A stretch of 64,000 nt of DNA from Megachile rotundata. Its lineage: Eukaryota > Arthropoda > Insecta > Hymenoptera > Megachilidae. The notes under the pieces are model-generated. The model did not search any database. It was not told where the DNA came from and was given only the letters and a program-made list of their open reading frames with translations. Position 1 is the stretch's first letter, and every line of letters begins with the position of its first letter. Positions 1 to 12,812 of the stretch are shown here, piece after piece. The position numbers and the translations under genes are program-made. The stretch spans positions 8,611,501-8,675,500 of the forward strand of contig NC_134989.1 in the NCBI RefSeq assembly GCF_050947335.1, in the 5' to 3' direction.

Positions 1-733
1 ACAAATACAAAATTTATTAAAATCTGTAATTATACTTGATAATACTTTAACAACCTGAAGTAGTAAATAAAGTGTTATTAACAAGAACAAGTATAGATCA
101 AAAGATTATATTTTTAATGTAAAGTACATAGTTGATCACGATGTGGTAATAAGTATTTACCTTATCTGTATAAAAGTATCATCTCGTATTGAAAATATTC
201 TTGTCTACTCCAATTTTCTCGACTATATTTCGAGAAAATCCTCAAACACGACGAGATAAACGATCGCAACAGAATCGCAATTTAGATCGTATCAGAGAGC
301 ATGAAATATTGAATCTTGGCGCTACAAGTACTCCTCAAAAGATTGTATCTCGGTTCTAGGTATCAGGTTGTTGAAAATAGAACAAATTATTCGCGGAATT
401 CTCCAGCTATAACTTTGTTATAAACGACATTTCTATTTTTTTTGTACTTGGACGACACGAGAACTTGTATCGCTTCGAATACCTTAGAATTCCATATTGG
501 AGAACATTTTTAACATAAAAGGTTCGAAAAGAGGTAGGATTTTTATTACACACGGACTATGGATTGATCCGGTATGGATTGTTAATTTGTTAATTTAAGG
601 TTAATTTGCAAGTGTTCGAAAATGGCAAACATGGGAGAGTTAAATATACAGGGTGCCTCATAACCAGTGTAGGTCCATGAAATAGTAGCTGACGTGATTC
701 TGAATAAGATTTCCCTTTGCGAAAATGGGGTTT
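1..733. other. AT-rich non-coding stretch
   Basis: No coding exon, RNA gene or array is visible here. The only point of note is a string near 648-690, CAGGGTGCCTCATAACC, which resembles the CAGGGTG-type termini of some insect DNA transposons. It directly precedes the inverted-repeat element that starts at 734. Confidence 0.4.
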
Positions 734-1812
734 GAAGCTTCGTTTTTGAATTATTAAGGAAAAACACGGACCAATCAGAGCGCGAAGATTACGCATGCGC
801 AGACGCGAGAGCGACAGCTCCGAGGATATTGGCTGAGCGCGCGTAATCCTAGTGCTCTAATTGGTGAATTACCACGGGTGGAATTACTACGTGTAGAATT
901 ACTACGCGTCGAATTACCACGCGCAGAATTACCATGCGTGGAATTACCACGCACTGAATTACCACGCGTGGAATTACTACGCGTCGAATTACCACGCGCC
1001 GAGTTACCATGCGCAGAATTACCATGCGTGGAATTACCACGCGCTGAATTACCACGCGTGGAATTACTACGCGTAGAATTACTATGCGTCGAATTACCAC
1101 GCGTCAAATTACCACGCGCAGAATTACCATGCGTGGAATTACCACGCTCTGAATTACCACGCGTGGAATCACTACGCGTCGAATTACCACGCGCCGAGTT
1201 AACACGCGCAAAATTACCATGCGTGGTAATTCCACGCATGGAATTACTACGCGTCGAATTACTACGCGTGGAATTACCACGTGTCGAATTACCACGCGCC
1301 GAGTTGGCACACGCTGAATTACCATGTATGGGATTACCACGCGTCGAATTACCATGCATGGAATTACCACGCGCTGAATTATTACGCGTGGAATCACTAC
1401 GCGTCGAATTACCACGCGTAGAATTACCATGCGTGGAATTACCACGCGCTGAATTACCACGCGTGGAATTACTACGCGTGGAATCACTACGCGTCGAATT
1501 ACCACGCGTAGAATTACCATGCGTGGAATTACCACGCGCTGAATTACTACGCGTGGAATTACTACGCGTAGAATTACTACGCGTGGAATTACCACGTGTC
1601 GAATTACCACGCGCCGAGTTACCATGCGTCGAATTACCATACGTGGAATACCCATGCGTGGCATTATCACGCGCAGAAATTAGCACGCGTAGAATCACTA
1701 CGCGTCGAATTACTACGCGCCAAGTTAGCACGCGCTGAATTACCAAGTGCTAAATTACCACTTGCCACTTATTGGTCCTTGCTTTTCCTTAATAATTCAA
1801 ATACGAAGCTTC
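734..1812. mobile_element. Inverted-repeat element enclosing a minisatellite
   Basis: Two 42-bp arms, 734-775 and 1771-1812, are reverse complements of each other with about three mismatches (39/42). Each begins GAAGCTTCGT and ends GGACCAAT when read inward. Between them lies almost nothing but a 15-bp tandem array. The symmetric arms suggest a non-autonomous fold-back or MITE-like element whose interior was replaced or expanded by a minisatellite. No transposase and no clear target-site duplication could be seen, so the class is unknown. An alternative is that the arms are older repeats that happen to flank the array. Confidence 0.55.
866..1766. repeat. 15-bp CpG-rich minisatellite, about 60 units
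   Basis: The consensus unit is GAATTACCACGCGTG with variants at the CAC/TAC and CGTG/CGTC/CGCA positions. Units keep exact 15-bp register from 866 to about 1675. A single 16-nt unit at 1676-1691 then shifts the phase, and four more units follow. Most units contain the palindrome ACGCGT, so the array is dense in CpG within an AT-rich neighbourhood. Because 15 is a multiple of three, several frames on both strands stay open for hundreds of codons. These ORFs are a by-product of the period, with no sign of a gene. Confidence 0.9.
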
Positions 1813-4130
1813 GCATATGATAAACCAAACTCTTAAACTGGATAAACTAGACTTTCACTACAACTGAATTTTGCGTTCAAGTCTAGTATAATCTAGTTAT
1901 AATCAAAGGTCACTGAAGAGAAATATAGAAAGCTAAAATTTTAAGCTTATTTTGTCTTAATGTTGTAGCAATTAGCTAAATGTGTATGACGCAAAATTGT
2001 GGGTTGAGGAATTGATCGCAACGAAAAGCTTGCACGAGAAAATGCATCGGTATCATGAAACGGGCATCCGCTTCCGATAAGGCGTCTCAATTCGCATTTT
2101 CTCGTCCCTGACCGTTCGTCAGCGTTCTCTTTCCCTCCCTCGGTAATAGTAGACGTGGGTAGACGCGCGTCGAAGAGACAGCCAGAGAAACCGATGGAAA
2201 GGCTAGGGTAGGGGCGTTATTGTTCTTCAAAACAATTTAAACTTTAATTACTTCGGTGAACTGCAGAAACGGCGTTGCGACAGTCTCACTGTTTGCCATC
2301 GTAAAATTAATTGGCTTTCCCTCCCAGCCCTCTTTCTGTGCTTCGACCACGCTCGTACGATTCTCTCTCTTCTACCCCGTGTCCCAGAGCTTTCTCTTCT
2401 CCATCCGTGTTCCATCCCCGTTTCCTTTCTCCTGGCTGCCAGTCTCCTTTCCCCCGTTCTCGTGAACCAATTGGTACCGTAGCTAGCAAAGAGAAGCGGA
2501 GAGATCGAACCGTTTTCCCCGGCACGCCGTTCCGAGCGTTATTCCGATGCAATTAGCGGCCGAGCTGTCTATCACGTCCCGGCTGCAGCCGACCGGATAT
2601 ATCCGAATATCCGTGGCTGCAATTCAACCGTCTCGTGAAATTCGATCGCGACAAACCGACAACGATGAAAACGCGAAACATCGAATACGTTGCTTGCTAG
2701 TTTTTATAAACGATGCCAGTTATTCGAGGATTATTTTTTAGTGCTTTCGTTCTTTGCGCTTCCCTTTGCGGGGAGTGCAAAGGAACGCAATGGCGGATGT
2801 CGCGATTAATTAAAAAGGAAAGTGAATTCGATGGAGAGCATTGTTTAATTTTTAGGAACACATATGTTATGTATTATATGAAAAAAGTGAACTTTTTTGA
2901 ATAAAATACTGCAGTGTCAATATTAGCTTCTAATGTGGAATTACATGATGTGTTAGTACTAATATATTAGTACTATTAAACTAACATGTATTATTACTGC
3001 ACTAATACTTTCGCATATGTACTTCTATATATATGTACTTTTATATACGTAGTCGCTTTTATACAGCACAAGCTATTACAATATACAGTAACTACCGAAC
3101 ATTAAGAAATTCAAATAACAACCCCAATATAAAAATAAATCCACGTCAAACAAAATCCACATAAAATTCTGGGCGGACAATTTACCTGAAATTTCCGAAC
3201 GTTTCGCGATACAGAGACATTAATTCCAGAAGACGATATATTCTCTTTCGTCGCATTACGTCGAAATTCCGCTTTAAAAGGCGGCTACCCGGAGCTGCGA
3301 CGAGACAGTCGATAGAACCCGGCGGAGGAAGGAAAAAGTGGAAAACGAGCGTAGGAAAGAAGAAGAAAAGAAGGGAGGAAGAAAAACTGTTCGCGTTATG
3401 TATCCGCGGCGTGGCGCGCCACGCCCGCGGAAATAAAATTCGTTTTCCCTCTCGGTCTCGTCTCATCTCGAGGCTGCGCGCTTGTTGATATTCATTTGGA
3501 ACGTCACTTCTACCCGTGGTAACCAGCCGGTACTTGCAGAGGAGGCTGCGTTTGGCGGAAACGATTCAGTCTTGCTCGCTTCCCCGTTCTCCTTCAACAC
3601 CCAATCCACCCCAACGGCAGCCGCTTTTCTACGACGAGCGCAGCCGTAATGCCGGCGGCCAATGCTCGCGAAAGGCTGACTCAGCCACCGCCGTATGGCC
3701 GGGACGGTGCATCGATCGCCTTCTTCGCTGCACCTTCTTGCTTTCTCTCCCCCTACAACCCCTTCTTCTTATTCCTCTTCTTCTTCTTTTGCAACCTACA
3801 GTCTATCACACAAGAGTATACCGCTGCTATTTAACCCTTTGCACTTGCAATATTTTTGCTGTTGGCAGCTTCGAAATTTTTAGGATGGAAACATTTTTTT
3901 TTAGATTATTATTTAACTGTTGTTAATTATTTAACTATTGGTAATGATTTGTGAATATTTAATGTTCACTTGGATTTGGGAATTGAACTATATAATTGAA
4001 TAATGGATGATACGTATATGGGCTTATAAAGGTTAACTTGTTGAAAGCTTCTTAATAATTTTCGTAATTTAACCCCTTGTCGTACCAAATATTTGTCAGG
4101 TATGTCAATCGAAACTAACTAAATTCCCCA
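1813..4130. other. Non-coding stretch with C/T-rich islands
   Basis: Pyrimidine-rich, CpG-containing blocks lie at about 2100-2600 and 3480-3830, separated by AT-rich sequence. Short ORFs here are low-complexity (Ser/Phe/Leu-rich) and show no domain. A TTAACCCTTTGCACTTGC string near 3833 resembles a single piggyBac-like terminus, but no matching inverted end is evident. Confidence 0.45.
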
Positions 4131-5090
4131 GCTCTCAAATACCCAGGTTTCCAGGTTTCAAAGTGCTAAATATTTTAAGCTCCCAAGTTAAAAAATTTCC
4201 AAATTTTTAAACTTCCAATTTCCAAATTCTGAAATTGTCAAAGCCCTAAATTTTCTAAATTCCCAAGTTATCAAATAATAATATTCCCTAGATTCCTCAA
4301 ATTCTTCAGTTCTCAAACACAGAAATTCTCTAGATTCCTCAAATTCCCAAGTTCTTAAATACTGCAATTTTCCATTTTCCCAAATTCCCAAGATTTCAAA
4401 TATTAAAATTCCCTAGATTTCCCAAATTCCCAAGTTATCCAATACTGAAATTCACTAGATTCCTCAAATTCCTAAGTTCTCAAACACTGAAATTCCCTAG
4501 ATTCCCCAAACTCCCAAGTTCTTAAATACACAAATTTTCCCTTACTCCCTAATTTCCAAGTTATCAAATATTAAAATTCCCTACCTTTCTCAAATTTCCA
4601 AGCTCTCGAATACTGAAATTCCCTAGATTCCCCAAATTCTCAAGTTTCCACATTCCCTAATTCCCAAATTTCCAATTTCCCAAATTCCTAAATCCCTAAA
4701 TTCCCGAATTCCCAAATTTCCCAATTTCCAAAATTGCCCAAATCCCAAAATTCTCCAAATCGCAAAATTCCAAATCCCAAATCTACCAAATTCCAAATTC
4801 CCAAATTCCCAAATTCCCAAATTCCCAAATTCCCAAATTCCCAAATTGCCAAATTCCCAAAATCCCAAATTTCCAAATTCCCAAATTCCCAAATTCCCAA
4901 ATTCCCAAAATCCCAAATTTCCAGATTCCAAATTGCCAAAGTCCCCAATTTCCAAATTCCCAAATTCTCCAAATCCCAAAATTCCAAATCCCAAGTCTCC
5001 AAAAATCCCAAATCTCCCAAATTCCGAAATTTCCAAAATTCCCAAATCTCCCAAATTCCCGAATCCCCAAAATCCCAAAACCCCAAAAGT
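4131..5090. repeat. Degenerate CCCAAATT-type tandem array
   Basis: Long runs of 7-9 bp variants of TTCCCAAA are interspersed with CCTAGATT and CAAGTT variants. The block at about 4780-4920 is the most homogeneous. The C-rich strand is the plus strand. Translations such as repeated Ile-Trp-Glu-Phe-Gly-Asn-Leu-Gly on the minus strand come from the repeat and are not treated as protein. Confidence 0.85.
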
Positions 5091-7480
5091 CCGCTACCTC
5101 TCAAAATGCCAAATCTCCCAAATTGACAAGTTACAACAATTCACCGCGAAACAATAACTACCAAGTAACCCCACCAAGAAAAATCAATCTTGCTAAGAAT
5201 ATCTGAAACACACGGTCTTGTGTGACAGACTGTACCACCCATCTGCTCCAGCACTGTTCTCTCCCCGTTTCTTCTGTATCCTCGTTCCGCTCGTTCTATC
5301 GGTTGAAACCATCTCGCTCGCCGCCTTGAAGGAACCCCAACCCCATCGTAATCCCCTTTTGCTCGCACCTTACGTAGTATCGTCGGGCTCCCAGAGGCAA
5401 CACGGAGGGTTGGGGTTGCGCAAGAATACCCGATTTGACGATGTTATATCGGAGACGATGCTGGCGCAATAAAGGTTAGAACAGCGGTGTAATTGAGAAG
5501 CCGGGAGTGCAGCCGGGGATTCGCGAAATTGAAAGAGTAGAATCGATCGTGTTGCCGGGAACGAACGCGATGTTCGGGCTGATGTGTTTCGGGATAACTG
5601 CAGAAAAAGAGGTACAGTCCGACCGGCGACGACGAGTAAAATATTCATGAACGAATCTTGTAATTCAATTACGCGTCGAGTCGAGGAAAGTTTGCGTTTC
5701 GAGGAACGGAAAGAGAAATGAAAGTCAACCGAGTAATCGAGCATCGATCTTGCAGACCGATTTATACCTAGTTGCGTCAACCCCTTGTACGACTCTGCGG
5801 AAAACATAGCCACGCTTTTTCTCGTAATGTTGCGACATAGTTGGTGATGACCCTCTTTTATGGACTTTTGCAATTCTGTTGGATTTTTTATTTGTACTTG
5901 TACTTTAGTCTGAGAGGTCTGTTGACAATTTTATGAATGTGGACCAACATGATCAAGTATGTTCTCAACCGAGAAGCTTTTTGGAAGACGGTCGCACATA
6001 ATAAATAGATTAAACCTAACTACTACGGACTTTGTTTTTATTTTAGTAGCCCTAAAGTACAAATAAATTTGGTCTGGTGCGTATCAAGTTTTTTATAACA
6101 TTCATCAAATGATGAAGTAGTCACTTATGAACCAGAATCTGGTTCCAAAGATTCCCATCCGGACCCCAACTTTTATATTTTGTTGCACTGAAAAGTTAAG
6201 TTAGAAGAAATATACAAGAACAATAGTTTAATTAATGGAACAGTCGGAATTTTGCACTTTGAATACATCTATACTCTTCATATTTTCGCGTTATTATTTT
6301 CACACTTTGTAGACTGCGTTGCGACTCCTACTTCAGGTCGCAATATGTAATATAAGAAGTATTAAATTTGTGAAACTTTAGGAGTTGCTTGTGGATTCAC
6401 AACGATTCTTCTGTTGTTCTATGGTGATTTGGTATAAATTCAAAATGGTGGACTTGTAACGAAGGAAGTTTTAATGTACAGTAATGTCAGCCATATTGTC
6501 CTTGACTACACTGATTAAATTTAGTACACGCTTATAACAATTGAGTGCAAGTATTTGTATAAATTAAAATTATAAATTATATGTAGATACTGGGAAATAT
6601 TCACCTGAGTATTGTACATCTCTCTGCATTTTACTACTACTGCATTTTTCGTATTTGTGCTTACCTGAAAATAAAAGAAATAGAAAATTAGATTCAATGA
6701 CCAATTATACATAAGAATATATAAGAAAAGAAAATATTTAGTTAGTAATGACTGCTATTTTTGTGATGAAAAATTTGGTCAATCTTTAAGACTGAAAATG
6801 TACAAATTCTTAAAAATTATTGTACGTCACTGTCCTGCATATGTTTACAAGATACGTATGAATATGTTTAGACACTTTTAGTGTTCGAATAAGTAGGATA
6901 TTTGAAGAGGATCAGAATAATGAAACTCATAAAATGGAAAGATGATTTAATAAACATATTACTTTTAATTGATTGAACACAAGAAGAAGATCAATGGAAA
7001 TCAATTAATTAATAACCAATCAACATAAAGTGAAGAAACATCGACACTGGTGCTAACACAAGTACTCCATAATTTAATTACGTAATTCAATTATACTGTG
7101 CCTGTATTATGTAATAATTTAATAACGTTTCGATCTAATTACATAATTCAAACGTTTTGATTAATTATTGAGTTAATTAGCGTAATCATAAGTTTAACCA
7201 CATTATACTCTGTTTAGACGTAGTATCATGAATTTATGAATAATATTACATTTTTTTGAAATTATCGTGTGATTATTCTCAGATCATCTTATTATTCGTC
7301 ACAATTTATCTAATTTATAATTTCTACGTACTTTGTAATTGTAGTTCAATTTTATTATACTTTACAAATGTTGTTTCATTTCACTGTGTGTTTTGCAATT
7401 TGAATTCCATTCAATTACAGTATACTTGAAATGCAATTACTGGTTACTTTAATATAAATTGTTTTATAAATTTAGGTAGC
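5091..7480. other. Non-coding stretch, CpG-rich then AT-rich
   Basis: About 5180-5860 is CpG-rich with open frames on both strands (up to 167 codons on minus). No recognisable domain, start context or splice pattern supports a gene. From about 5880 the sequence is AT-rich and unremarkable. Confidence 0.4.
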
Positions 7481-7745
7481 TTTTAAATGAAATTATTTTT
7501 CAAATCAATTATTATTTTATAATTTAAATTGTTTTTTAATTCAAATTGGTGCATAATTTATATTATTGTGCAAATCAAATTAGTTTTTAATTTAAATTAT
7601 TTTACATAACAAGTTAATTTTTAATTCAAATTATTTTTTAAATACAATTACTTCATAATTCAAATTATTATGCAATTCAAGTTACTTTATACATCAAATT
7701 ATTTTACAACTGAAATTATTTTATAATACAAATTATTACACTGAC
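7480..7745. repeat. AT-rich degenerate repeat
   Basis: The motif AATTCAAATTATTTTATAA recurs with many variants and spacing of roughly 25-35 bp. The units are too diverged to give a strict period. Confidence 0.55.
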
Positions 7746-8860
7746 TGTGAGTCAAATTGATGATTGTGAGTCAATTATAATTCTACAAAATTTTATAAAC
7801 TTCATGGATTTAATAAAATTTCATTGAAGAGGGAAAGTCACCCTTTCTTGCATGATTTTCTCAATTATAAAAGAAAATATACTTTTAAACCTCTACAATA
7901 GCCATAAAAATTATAACAAATTTATTAATAACATAACATAAAGTTTACTCATATGCATCAAAATATTTTCATACAATTTTCCGCAACATATTTGCAACAT
8001 AGATCAATAAACTCGTTAATAAATTAACCTAACAGCAACAAACAATTTCCACGCGAACTCATAAAAAATCCCAAGATTCGCAAACTCCAGTCATAAAGAA
8101 GAAATAAAGGATTTTAAAGAAGAGAAACACAATGATCATAAAAGAGACGTGGAATACCGTTCTCTGAATTCTCAGCCGCAACTGCCTCGGTTACTGCGGC
8201 AAAATATGCAGAAACGACAAGCACCTGGTGGGTGGAAAGGGACGAGGGATGGTTAGAGGGTGGATTTTAGCAAGAAAATGAACAGAGTGGCTGACGTCGA
8301 ATACTTTGTTCAATGGTTATTTTATGCGAACAACGATAACACTTTCCTAACATTTGGTTAATGGCTTTTCAAAACGAGAGGCAGGGAAGACGAGAAAACA
8401 AAAAGCGCAATGGGTGAAAAAAATAAAAGAACGGGAATCGGCGAATTTCACAATCGTTACCCTTGAAACGTCGATGCGGAAATCCGGCATATAGGCGTTA
8501 TTATTCTGCCAACGGAAGTTGATTCACGGTTCGCGTTTTAGAGACAAATAAGCATAAATATATGCGCACATGTGCGCGTATCATTGCCAGACGGAAAATT
8601 TGTGACGTTTCGGGACTGCGGTTGTGCACTTATGACGTAAGTAGGATTCTGATGTATTTTATACTCATTTAGGATGATGCGAGATATACGCATGATGTGA
8701 GAAATAGGTAGTTTAGAGCATATGATATTTCTAATATCAGATCGTGTATTTATTGGATATTTAAAAATTTGAAAATTCGAAACAAAATAATTTTGGATTG
8801 GACATTCATCAATTACAAAATTTTGAAACTCAAAAACTTGAGAAATTGCAAATTTTTCAA
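7746..8860. other. Unique non-coding stretch
   Basis: Nothing recognisable was seen. About 8150-8660 is richer in CpG than its flanks but has no long open frame. Confidence 0.4.
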
Positions 8861-9975
8861 ATACTCAAATTTCCCATTTTCCCAAATTTCCTATATTTCT
8901 AAGTTTTCAAATACTAAAATTCCCTAGATTCCCCAAATTCCTGAGCTTTCAAATACTAAAATTCCTTAGATTCCCCAAATTCCTGAGCTTTAAAATACTA
9001 AAATTCCCTAGATTCCCAAATTTCTCAGTCGTCGAACACTGAAATTCCCTAGATTCCCAAGTTCCCAAATTCCCTAGATTCCCAAGTTCCCAAATTGCCA
9101 ATTTCCCAATTTCCCAAATTCCCAAGTTTTCAAATACTGAAATTCTCTAGATTCCCCAAATTCCCCAGTTCTCGAACACAGAAAATCCCTAGATTCCCAA
9201 GTTCCCAAGTACCAAAATTCCCAAATTCCCAAATCTCCAAAATTTCCAAATTCCCAAATCTCCCAAAATTCCCAAATTCCCAAGTTTTCAAATACTGAAA
9301 TTCTCTAGATTCCCCAAATTCCCCAGTTCTCGAACACTGAAAATCCCTAGATTCCCAAGTTCCCAAGTTCAAAAATTCCCAAATTCCCAAATCTCCTAAA
9401 TTTCCAAATTCCCAAATCTCCCAAAATTCCCAAATTCCCAAGTTTTCAAATACTGAAATTCTCTAGATTCCCCAAATTCCCCAGTTCTCGAACACTGAAA
9501 ATCCCTAGATTCCCAAGTTCCCAAGTTCCAAAATTCCCAAATTCCCAAATCTCCTAAATTTCCAAATTCCCAAATCTCCCAAAATTCCCAAATTCCCAAG
9601 TTTTCAAATACTGAAATTCTCTAGATTCCCCAAAATCTCCAGTTTTCGAACACTAAAAATCCCTAGATTCCCAAGTTCTCAAGTTCCTAAGTTCCCAAGT
9701 TCCCAAATTCCCTAGATTCCCAAGTTCCCAAATTCCCTAGATTCCCAAGTTCCCAAATTCGCAATTTCCCAAATTCCCAAGTTTTCAAACACTAAAATTC
9801 CCTAGATTCCCCAAGTTCCCCAGTTCTCGAACACTGAAAATCCCTAAATTCCCATGTTCCCATTTTCCCAAGTTCCCAAATTCCCAAATTCCCAAATCTC
9901 CTAAATTTCCAAATTTCCAAATTTCCAAATTTCCAAATTCCCAAATTCCCAAATCTCCCAAAATTCTAAAATCCC
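8861..9975. repeat. Degenerate CCCAAATT-type array with a 158-bp higher-order unit
   Basis: Short TTCCCAAA/CCTAGATTCC variants fill this interval. Within it a longer unit is duplicated. The landmark TCGAACAC, preceded by CAGTT, occurs with its first base equivalent at 9171, 9329, 9487 and 9645, exactly 158 bp apart each time. The intervening sequence matches closely. This is a nested repeat: short units organised into a higher-order unit that was amplified as a block. Confidence 0.85.
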
Positions 9976-10880
9976 AAATCTAAAAGTGAAACTGATACAT
10001 AAAATTTATAATACTAAAAAAATGCCAACCAAGTGTCTTCCCTTATTAAACGTTTCGACGACACTCAATAATGGAAAAGTCCCATCGATGAAAAATAACC
10101 GCAACGTAAATCCTTCGACGTATAATAATCTAGTCGATTTCATACGACCACGACAGGATTTTTACATTTTCTCAAGTTTATTTCCGCGTACGTTCGAAAG
10201 GCGAAGGTGTTATTATTATATAAATGACAATTGAAATGGCTCGTCTATAATCAGTACACGCATAAGGCGTTGATTAGAGCGTTTCAGTCACGCCCCGCAA
10301 GTATTAAACGATGAAATCGAAACAGAGAGGCAAGAGATAAAAATGAACGTTTAATTTATCCGATAAACCTATACAGAAACATCGGTCTGTTAAGAAACGC
10401 AAATACGTTCGAGAAATCATGGCGTTGAATGCATCGCGAATTGTGCATTGTGAGTCAGCCCACGTATATACGAGTATGTTATTTTCTAACGAGGAAAGAC
10501 AGCTTAAACGCATCGATCCAACTTGTAAAACAGCTCTATCGTTAAACTCCTTCATTCTATGGCAATGAAAGGCCATTCATCGCAATTATCATCATGAAAC
10601 CACACAAGTAATTCTCGGAAACTCGATGCGCAGTTAGACTCTATGTAACACGATCAAACAACGTTTTTCACCCGTTCAAGAAAATTGCTATTTCAAAGCG
10701 AAACTTGGCTACTTGAGTGCATTTCCACTTGCGATATTAATTTCGTGCAGTGATCTTCAGGGCTGATGCGAGGGCAATTACCTTTGGGTCACGTGTTTAG
10801 GGAGCCGCGAGATGAAATTTTCAATTTTTTTAGTTTTTAATCTTTTACATTTGGTTTCGGTTTTTAAGTTTGTTTTCTGT
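9976..10880. other. Unique non-coding stretch
   Basis: ORFs of 82 codons (plus) and 90 codons (minus) occur, but without any recognisable family, signal peptide or supporting splice sites. No repeat was seen. Confidence 0.4.
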
Positions 10881-11375
10881 TTTAGAGATTTTGAATTTTT
10901 CTCAATTCCTGAATTACCCAATTTCTCAATTTTCCAAATATCCAAATTTCAAAAATTTCCAACTTTCTAAATTTCAGAAATTCTGAATTTTGGAATTTTG
11001 AAATTTCTGAATTTGGGAATTTTGGAATCTTGGAATTTTGGAACTTTGGAATTTTGGAACTTTGGAATTTTGGAATTTTGGAACTTTGGAACTTTGGAAT
11101 TTTGGAATTATGGAACTTTGGAACTTTGGAATTTTGGAATTTCTGAATCTCTGAATCTCTATATTTCTGAATTTCTGAATTTCTGAATTTCTGAATTTCT
11201 GAATTTCTGAATTTCTGAATTTCTGAATTTCTGAATTTCTGAATTTCTGAATTTCTGAATTTCTGAATTTCTGAATTTCTGAATCTCTGAATCTCTGAAT
11301 CTCTGAATCTCTATATTTCTGAATTTCTGAATTTCTAAATTTCAAATCTCCCAATTTCTCACAGTCCCAAATTTC
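10881..11375. repeat. TGGAATTTT and CTGAATTT short tandem arrays
   Basis: About 10990-11130 consists of 8-9 bp units GGAATTTT/GGAACTTT. About 11135-11340 is a very homogeneous run of the 9-mer CTGAATTTC with a few CTGAATCTC units at both ends. The abrupt change of unit marks two adjoining arrays. The 9-bp period keeps several frames open, giving spurious ORFs on both strands. Confidence 0.9.
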
Positions 11376-12050
11376 AAAACCTTAATTTTTAACCTCAAAT
11401 TCTAAAATACGAAAATGATTAAATTTCTAAATTTTCATATTCCTAAATATTTTCTGAATTAGAACATTTGAATTTTTCATAAAATTAAAAAATTTGAAGA
11501 TTTCTCCATGAACAAAAATTTCCAAAGTGCACTTTTTATATAAAAGCTGATAAAACTACGAAAATCATATTTTTAATTTTTCCATTACATTTGCAATTGA
11601 TCTCAAAAATGAATCACCGATATCAGCAAATTCTTCGCATTTACAAAAGATTAAAACGAATTAAGTTCTTCTTTTTATTTTGAAACGTAATTAATCTTGC
11701 AGCTGTTATCAAAATGTATTTTAAGAGATATACTTTAAGCTGGTACAAACTCAAATTATTTTTGCTTTTTAGATATCAACTTATCGACTTATCAATTTAA
11801 TACCTATTTATGACAGATAACAATCAATTCCTAAATCCACCAATTATAAATGATATCAGTGAAGGCAAATAATTGAAAACACGTTAAAATTGAAATAATA
11901 GTCGTTTGTTACGTATTTAACTGAAAACTCAATCTTTATGTAAATATTATTTAGTTCAGTTGCTTTTGAACTGCAATTTGAAATATGAAGATTGACTCGA
12001 TGTTATGGATTTAGAAGTTAAATATTATTACATGAATATGTATTAATTCT
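11376..12050. other. AT-rich unique stretch
   Basis: No gene, RNA or repeat was recognised. Confidence 0.4.
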
Positions 12051-12812
12051 GTTGTATTTTAATATTTATTTAAGGAGAGAACGTGGACACATTTTTGGTA
12101 GACTTTTGAAGTCAGGTACTTCACATTTGATGCAAATTTCTATTGATTTTATTGTATTTTAATGTTAATTTGAGAAGAGAACGTGGACCTATTTTTGGCA
12201 AACCTCTGAAATCAAGTACTTCACATTTGGTGCAAATATCTATTGATCCTGTTGTATTTTACTATAAATTTGAGAAGAGAACCAGTCCCTATTTTTGGCA
12301 AATCTCTGAAATCAAGTACTCCACATTTGGTGCAAATATCTATTAATTCTGTTGTATTTTACCAACAATTTGATAAAAGAACCAGTCCCTATTTTTGGCA
12401 AACCTCTGAAATCAAGTACTCCACATTTGGTGCAAATATCTATTAATTCTGTTGTATTTTACCATCAATTTGAGAAAAGAACCTATCCCTATTTTTGGCA
12501 AATCTCTGAAATCAAGTACTCCACATTTGGTGCAAATATCTATTAATTCTGTTGTATTTTACCATCAATTTGAGAAAAGAATCTGTCTCTACTTTTGTTA
12601 AACCTTTGAACTCAAATACTCCACATTTGATGCAAGTATTTCTCAATTCCCTCGTATTTGACTATCAATTCAAGAAGAGAAGCTGTCCCTATATTTGTTA
12701 AACCTTTGAACTCAAACACTCCACATTTCATGCAAATATTTCTCAATTCCCTCGCATTTCACTATCAACTCAAGAACATAACGTTTCCATTTTGGCAAGC
12801 GTTTAAAATCAC
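12051..12812. repeat. 100-bp tandem array, seven full units and a partial
   Basis: The landmark GTTGTATTTT (or its variants ATTGTATTTT, CTCGTATTTG, CTCGCATTTC) occurs at 12051, 12151, 12251, 12351, 12451, 12551, 12651 and 12751, exactly 100 bp apart with no slip. The units share CTATTTTTGGCAAA, TCTGAAATCAAGTACT and CCACATTTGGTGCAAAT. The central units (12251-12550) are the most alike, and divergence rises towards both edges. A period of 100 is not a multiple of three, so the array does not encode a repeat protein. Confidence 0.92.

Noticed and set aside
4623..5157. Long ORFs with Ile-Trp-Glu-Phe-Gly or Pro-Lys-Phe-Pro-Asn repeats
   Set aside because: They result from the short-word array and appear in every C/T-rich array in the window on both strands.
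5370..5873. 167-codon minus ORF
   Set aside because: No recognisable motif, no plausible splice partners, and an overlapping plus-strand frame of similar quality.
5890..6200. Possible transposase fragment ending near a Glu-Ser-Gly-Ser-Lys-Asp-Ser frame
   Set aside because: Frame too short and no catalytic motif recognised.
10974..11354. 126-codon minus ORF of Arg-Asn-Ser-Glu-Ile-Gln-Lys-Phe repeats
   Set aside because: It is generated by the 9-bp CTGAATTTC array.
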